From the NCBI RefSeq assembly GCF_000379085.1, contig NZ_KB905378.1:1801676-1865675 (forward strand): a DNA stretch of 64,000 nucleotides, written 5' to 3'. Positions 60,370 to 64,000 of the stretch are shown here, one piece after another; the first letter of the stretch is position 1; each line of letters starts with the position of its first letter. A model generated the notes under the pieces. That model saw nothing but the letters and a program-made list of their open reading frames with translations. It was not told the DNA's origin and did not search any database. Source of the DNA: Halomicrobium katesii DSM 19301. GTDB lineage: Archaea; Halobacteriota; Halobacteria; Halobacteriales; Haloarculaceae. The position numbers and the translations under genes are program-made.

Positions 60370-61274
60370 CCGACGAGGCGGTCCACGTCGGCGTCGGATT
60401 TCCACTCGCCCAGTTCCTTGGGGTCGACGTGGACGAACACGTCGTCGACCTCCGGCAGTTCCTGGATCGCCTCGATGACGGCGGTCTCGATGTCGTGGGC
60501 CTCGAACAGCGTCTTGTCGCCCTCGACCTCGACGTGGAGGCTCACGTCGATCTCCGGGCCGACGTAGTGGGCGATCACGTCGTGGGCACCCTCCACGTCG
60601 TCCTGTTCGAGCGCGCGGCGGACGATCTCCGCCCGCAGCTCCTCGGGCGGGGCCGCGCCGACGAGGTAGTCGAGGTTGTCCCGGACGACCTCGACGCCGG
60701 TGTAGATGATGCCCACGGAGACGACCATCGCGGCGATCGGGTCCAGGAGCGGGTAGCCAAGCGTCGCGCCGACGACGCCGACGAGCGCTGCGGCTGCCGT
60801 GAGAATGTCGTTGCGGTTGTCCAGTGCCGTCGCGACCAGCGCGGGAGAGCTGTGGTCCCGGCCGGCGGACAGACAGTACCGATACAGGGCGTACTTCAGC
60901 ACGCCGGAGAAGACGAGGACGCCGACGGCGGCGGGGCCACGACTCACGCCGACATCGCCCGACAGCAGCGAGCTGGCGGCCTGCCAGAGGATGATCCCAC
61001 CGGCAGCGAAGATCCCGACGGCGACGAACAGCGAGACGAACGGCTCGATCCGCTCGTGGCCGTGGGGGTGCTCGAAGTCCGGCGGCTGTGTCGTCAGGTA
61101 GAGCCCGGCGACGATGACGAGGCTGTAGGCGGTGTCGGCGAGGCTGTTGACCGCCTCCGAACCGACGGCGAGGCTCCCAGTCTCTGCCCAGACGACGCCC
61201 TTCAGGAGCGCGAGGGCGAGATTCGCGCCCAAGATGACGAGACCGACCCGGCGGAGTACGTCCCGACGTGACAT
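60366..61274 (-). CDS. Cation diffusion facilitator
   Basis: A 302-residue CDF family metal/proton antiporter. Six helices, the metal-binding HD pairs are seen as NSLADTAYS and DNRNDILTAAA in helices 2 and 5, and FEHPHGHERIE is the conserved loop. A C-terminal cytoplasmic domain (about 210-300) follows. Metal (Zn, Fe, Mn) not certain. Start at the ATG 61274. Confidence 0.88.
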   Translation of the reverse strand: MSRRDVLRRVGLVILGANLALALLKGVVWAETGSLAVGSEAVNSLADTAYSLVIVAGLYLTTQPPDFEHPHGHERIEPFVSLFVAVGIFAAGGIILWQAASSLLSGDVGVSRGPAAVGVLVFSGVLKYALYRYCLSAGRDHSSPALVATALDNRNDILTAAAALVGVVGATLGYPLLDPIAAMVVSVGIIYTGVEVVRDNLDYLVGAAPPEELRAEIVRRALEQDDVEGAHDVIAHYVGPEIDVSLHVEVEGDKTLFEAHDIETAVIEAIQELPEVDDVFVHVDPKELGEWKSDADVDRLVG

Positions 61275-61299
61275 CACGTCGTCGTTGCGCCGGGGGTGA

Positions 61300-63018
61300 C
61301 TAAGCCGCTTCGCTCGCGTCGACGCCGTCTGGAGAACTGATCCCAGTGATCTCGAAGGAGGCACCGGTGGCCGTTCCCGAACCGGATTCCGAGTCCGTGT
61401 GTCCGTCGGGGGCGTCGTCGGCCGCTCGCCCCGACACCGTGATCTCCCAGCCGTGGGCGTCGACGATCTCGCTGACGATCGCCAGTCCGAAGCCGGTCCC
61501 CCCGTCGGTCGTCGAGTAGCCCGACTCGAACACCGCCTCGCGGTCGTCGACCGGGATGCCGGGACCGTCGTCTGCGACGTAGAATCCGTTGCCGTCCGGT
61601 AGTCGACCGACTCGAACGGTCACGTCGTCACCGCCGTGTTCGACCGCGTTCCGAAAGAGGTTCTCCAAGAGCTGACGGAAGCGGTCGGGATCGGCGACGA
61701 GATCGAGACCGGTTTCGACGACGAGATCGGCGTCGGCGGCCTCGATGACCTCCCAGCACGACGACGCGAGCGACGCGAGCGAGATCGGTTCGGTCTCGTC
61801 GATGGGCTGGCCCTGCCGGGCGAGCGAGAGCACGTCGTCGATGAGCGTCTCCATCCGGTCGAGCGCTCGCTCCCCGCGGTCGAAGTGCGAGGGATCGCCG
61901 GTCTCGCGAGCCCCCTCGAACGCGCCACGCAACACCTGTAAGGGGTTCCGGAGGTCGTGAGAGACGACGCTGGCGAACTCTTCGAGGCGCTCGTTCTGGC
62001 GCTGGAGTTCGCGTCGGTCGCGTTCGCGCTCCGTGATGTCGGTAAAGAGCACGAGCCGACCGACCGGTGACCGTCCGGCCGCGAACGGGCTCTCGGTGAG
62101 CTGGTAGTATCGGGTTTCCTCGCCGTCACGAACGGACAACACGCCCGACTCGGAGTCGAGCGCCTCGGCGACGGACGGAACGACGCTCCACAGCGGTTTC
62201 CCGATCACGTCCGGCCGGGTGAGCGCGGGAAAGAGGTCGGCCGCCGCCGCGTTGTACTCGCGGAGCTGATCGCGTTCGTTCACGATGAGAATGGGCTTGT
62301 CGTCTCCCTCCGCGAGCCCGATCGCCTGAAACCGCTCGTGGAAGACAAAGGAGACGCCGACGGCGAAGACCGCGACACCGAGCGGTTCGTGGCTCACGTC
62401 GGCGAGCAGCGGGGTCGCGTGGCCGACGAAGTTCAGTGCGAACGGTGCCCCCGTCACCGCGACGAGGAGGCCGAAAGGCCACGTCTTGTAACTGACCTGT
62501 CGGAGCCGCTCGAAGAGCATGAAGTATCCGACGGCCGTCAGCGCGTAGCAGAGTCCGACGACGGCCCAGTGCAGCGGCTCGTGTGTCACCGCCATGTGCG
62601 GGAATGGTTCCGTCGCTGTCCGGGTTGTGAAGTACAGGCCGTGATAGTTCGTGACTTTCACCGCGACGATCGCGAGGAAGATCGCGACGGCCGCGCGTCG
62701 TAGACCGGTGCTGCGATGCAGCGTCCGACCGGTGAAAGCCGAGCAGAAGTAGAGCCACGCACCGACCGTCGCGAGGCCGACGACGAGGCCGGCGACGTAG
62801 AACGCGGTTTTGAGCCGGGGATCGGGCGCGAGGAAGTAGCCCAGATACGAGAGCGCCCAGCCGCCGCTGGCCAGGAGCAGCGCCGTCAGTCCACGCCGCG
62901 TGCCCGGCTCTTCGAGCTGTCGGACCCGGTCGATGCTCACGAAGCAGGCCAGTGTTGTCACAGCGAACACCAGGAGATAGCCCGCGTAGGTGAGGTCACC
63001 AGCCAACTGAATGATCAC
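61300..63018 (-). CDS. Histidine kinase with N-terminal 7TM and PAS domains
   Basis: A 572-residue sensor kinase. Seven N-terminal helices (about 5-225), a PAS-like domain (about 240-340), HisKA with VVSHDLRNPL (His about 354), and HATPase_c with NAVEHGGDD, DDGPGIP and TGFGLAIV. No response regulator is next to it. Start is GTG at 63018. The signal is unknown. Confidence 0.92.
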   Translation of the reverse strand: MIIQLAGDLTYAGYLLVFAVTTLACFVSIDRVRQLEEPGTRRGLTALLLASGGWALSYLGYFLAPDPRLKTAFYVAGLVVGLATVGAWLYFCSAFTGRTLHRSTGLRRAAVAIFLAIVAVKVTNYHGLYFTTRTATEPFPHMAVTHEPLHWAVVGLCYALTAVGYFMLFERLRQVSYKTWPFGLLVAVTGAPFALNFVGHATPLLADVSHEPLGVAVFAVGVSFVFHERFQAIGLAEGDDKPILIVNERDQLREYNAAAADLFPALTRPDVIGKPLWSVVPSVAEALDSESGVLSVRDGEETRYYQLTESPFAAGRSPVGRLVLFTDITERERDRRELQRQNERLEEFASVVSHDLRNPLQVLRGAFEGARETGDPSHFDRGERALDRMETLIDDVLSLARQGQPIDETEPISLASLASSCWEVIEAADADLVVETGLDLVADPDRFRQLLENLFRNAVEHGGDDVTVRVGRLPDGNGFYVADDGPGIPVDDREAVFESGYSTTDGGTGFGLAIVSEIVDAHGWEITVSGRAADDAPDGHTDSESGSGTATGASFEITGISSPDGVDASEAA

Positions 63019-63065
63019 TCGAAGACTCCGCCTATTGCAGTGCTCACCGCCCGACGATCATGACA

Positions 63066-63635
63066 TTATCGCTCCCGACAGTTCGAGCCACGTTCGGACC
63101 CGAACGCGACGGCGGTGTCGTCGTCGACGACCGTGGCGTCGTCCTGGGCCGCGAACCCTTCGTGAACGCGGTCGTACGTGTCTTCGAGACCCTCGACGAT
63201 CACCTGCGTGTCGCTGATCACCGGCATGAAGTTCGTGTCTCCCTCCCAGCGGGGGACGACGTGGGTGTGGAGGTGGTCCTCGATCGAGCCGCCCGCGGGT
63301 CCCCCACCGAGGTTCAGCCCGGCGTTGAAGGCGTCCGGGTCGAGCGACGCCGCCAGGGCGTCGAACGTCCGCTGTTTCAGTCGCCCGTGCGCGAGCAACA
63401 CCTCCTCCGAGAGGGCTCGATAGTCGCCCGTGTGCTGGTAGGGGATGACCATGAGGTGGCCGGGACTGTACGGCGCGTTGTTCAGCAACACGTAGGCGTG
63501 GTCGTTGCGGGCGACGACTCTGTGCTCCCGGTCGTCGTCGCGCTCGGGCAACGCACAGAACACGCAGTCGACGTCCGGGTTCTTCTCCTCCCGTTCGACC
63601 CACTCGATCCGCCACGGCGCGAACACCTGCTCCAT
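63066..63635 (-). CDS. HIT-family nucleotide hydrolase
   Basis: A 189-residue HIT protein. The triad is DHLHTHVVPRW, with the active His. An N-terminal CxxC and further residues (VDCVFCALPERDDD) are Fhit/HinT-like and often bind zinc. It cleaves nucleotide-type substrates such as AMP derivatives. Start at the ATG 63635. Confidence 0.92.
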   Translation of the reverse strand: MEQVFAPWRIEWVEREEKNPDVDCVFCALPERDDDREHRVVARNDHAYVLLNNAPYSPGHLMVIPYQHTGDYRALSEEVLLAHGRLKQRTFDALAASLDPDAFNAGLNLGGGPAGGSIEDHLHTHVVPRWEGDTNFMPVISDTQVIVEGLEDTYDRVHEGFAAQDDATVVDDDTAVAFGSERGSNCRER

Positions 63636-63836
63636 GGCCGTGGGTCGGCCGCGAGACGGTAAATCGCTTTGCCACAGGACGGGCAAAACCAGTATTTAAA
63701 TCTTGTTGCCGTTCACGGATCGTTATCCATCGAGGCGGAGCCAGAGACAACGATAAACAATCTAGTGGCTGCTAAGACAGTATCGTTGCGTATTCAGCTT
63801 CCGTCTTGCGATAAAACGGTCTCGCTCTTACGCAGA

Positions 63837-64000
63837 CTAGCGAAAAATATCGGCAGCGAAGCAGTCAACGAGTCCGTGGATTGGTGCGCCAGCGAGATTC
63901 AATGACCGCAGGAAGCCGTAGGTACGAGCGGCCTGTTCCAAGCCCTGCTTGGACAGGCCGCGGAATTTCTCGATCCACGGTTGCAACAACGACCAGAGAC
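63837..64000 (-). CDS. Transposase C terminus (partial)
   Basis: The reverse strand from the right edge reads LWSLLQPWIEKFRGLSKQGL, EQAARTYGFLRSLNL, then IHGLVDCFAADIFR and TAG at 63837-63839. The pattern resembles the end of a haloarchaeal IS transposase, but I do not fix the family. The start is beyond the window. Between 63636 and 63836 no gene is convincing. Confidence 0.55.
   Translation of the reverse strand, partial: LWSLLQPWIEKFRGLSKQGLEQAARTYGFLRSLNLAGAPIHGLVDCFAADIFR

Noticed and set aside
63669..63905. 78-codon forward frame at the right end
   Set aside because: Opposite to a better transposase C-terminal frame; no promoter or known pattern.

Overview
This 64 kb window comes from the chromosome of a halophilic archaeon (class Halobacteria). 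The evidence is the high GC content outside one island, acidic proteins, leaderless genes with TATA-like boxes about 25-30 bases before the ATG, archaeal DnaG, CDKAL1-type methylthiotransferase, a divergent TATA-binding protein, an archaeal pilin, an ISH3-type insertion sequence and a haloarchaeal Agl23-like gene. I could not fix genus or species from the sequence; it resembles the Haloarcula/Halomicrobium side of the class.

Layout. (1) 1-7635: a reverse-strand operon of seven tightly overlapped genes for a membrane-bound molybdopterin oxidoreductase (catalytic, four-cluster Fe-S, NrfD-type membrane and TorD-type chaperone subunits plus small proteins). Upstream lie a cysteine-rich HTH_10 regulator and, at 7633-8679, moaA for the molybdenum cofactor. 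(2) 8836-21459: an Lrp-type regulator with carA, agl23, tandem cspA genes, two complementary cis-prenyltransferase-like genes separated by a complete ISH3 element, a DUF92 protein, a GNAT enzyme, dnaG and a sugar-isomerase-like gene. (3) 21651-24606: a DUF3311/Na+ symporter pair, a small membrane protein and a pilin. (4) 25079-32433: a low-GC integrative island flanked by 58-bp direct repeats of the first codons of a CARF-like regulator gene. It carries a truncated integrase, an IS1595-type element, a fused restriction-modification gene split by another IS, a divergent TBP gene and a zinc-finger gene cluster. (5) 32376-49423: the regulator itself, an M48 protease, valS, a secreted protein, a divergent regulator/EamA pair, and a potassium-channel/TrkA_C/USP region. 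(6) 48434-52323: nucleoside catabolism (udp, deoC) and an SDR enzyme. (7) 52392-52939: a 414-bp multi-armed palindrome, a partial repeat and an 81-bp hairpin element. (8) 53006-64000: tRNA methylthiotransferase, tandem Yip1 proteins, an ABC/CARDB export-type operon with a divergent HTH operon, a CDF transporter, a histidine kinase, a HIT protein and the end of a transposase gene.

How it works together. The first operon is a self-contained anaerobic respiratory module with its own regulator and a cofactor gene nearby. The agl23 and prenyltransferase genes point to lipid-linked glycan synthesis. Small hairpin elements (about 80 bp) are scattered between genes, several of them exactly at stop codons. 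The most unusual parts are the island that gives a CARF-like regulator a new 5' end and promoter, the split cis-prenyltransferase motifs, and the large nested palindrome.
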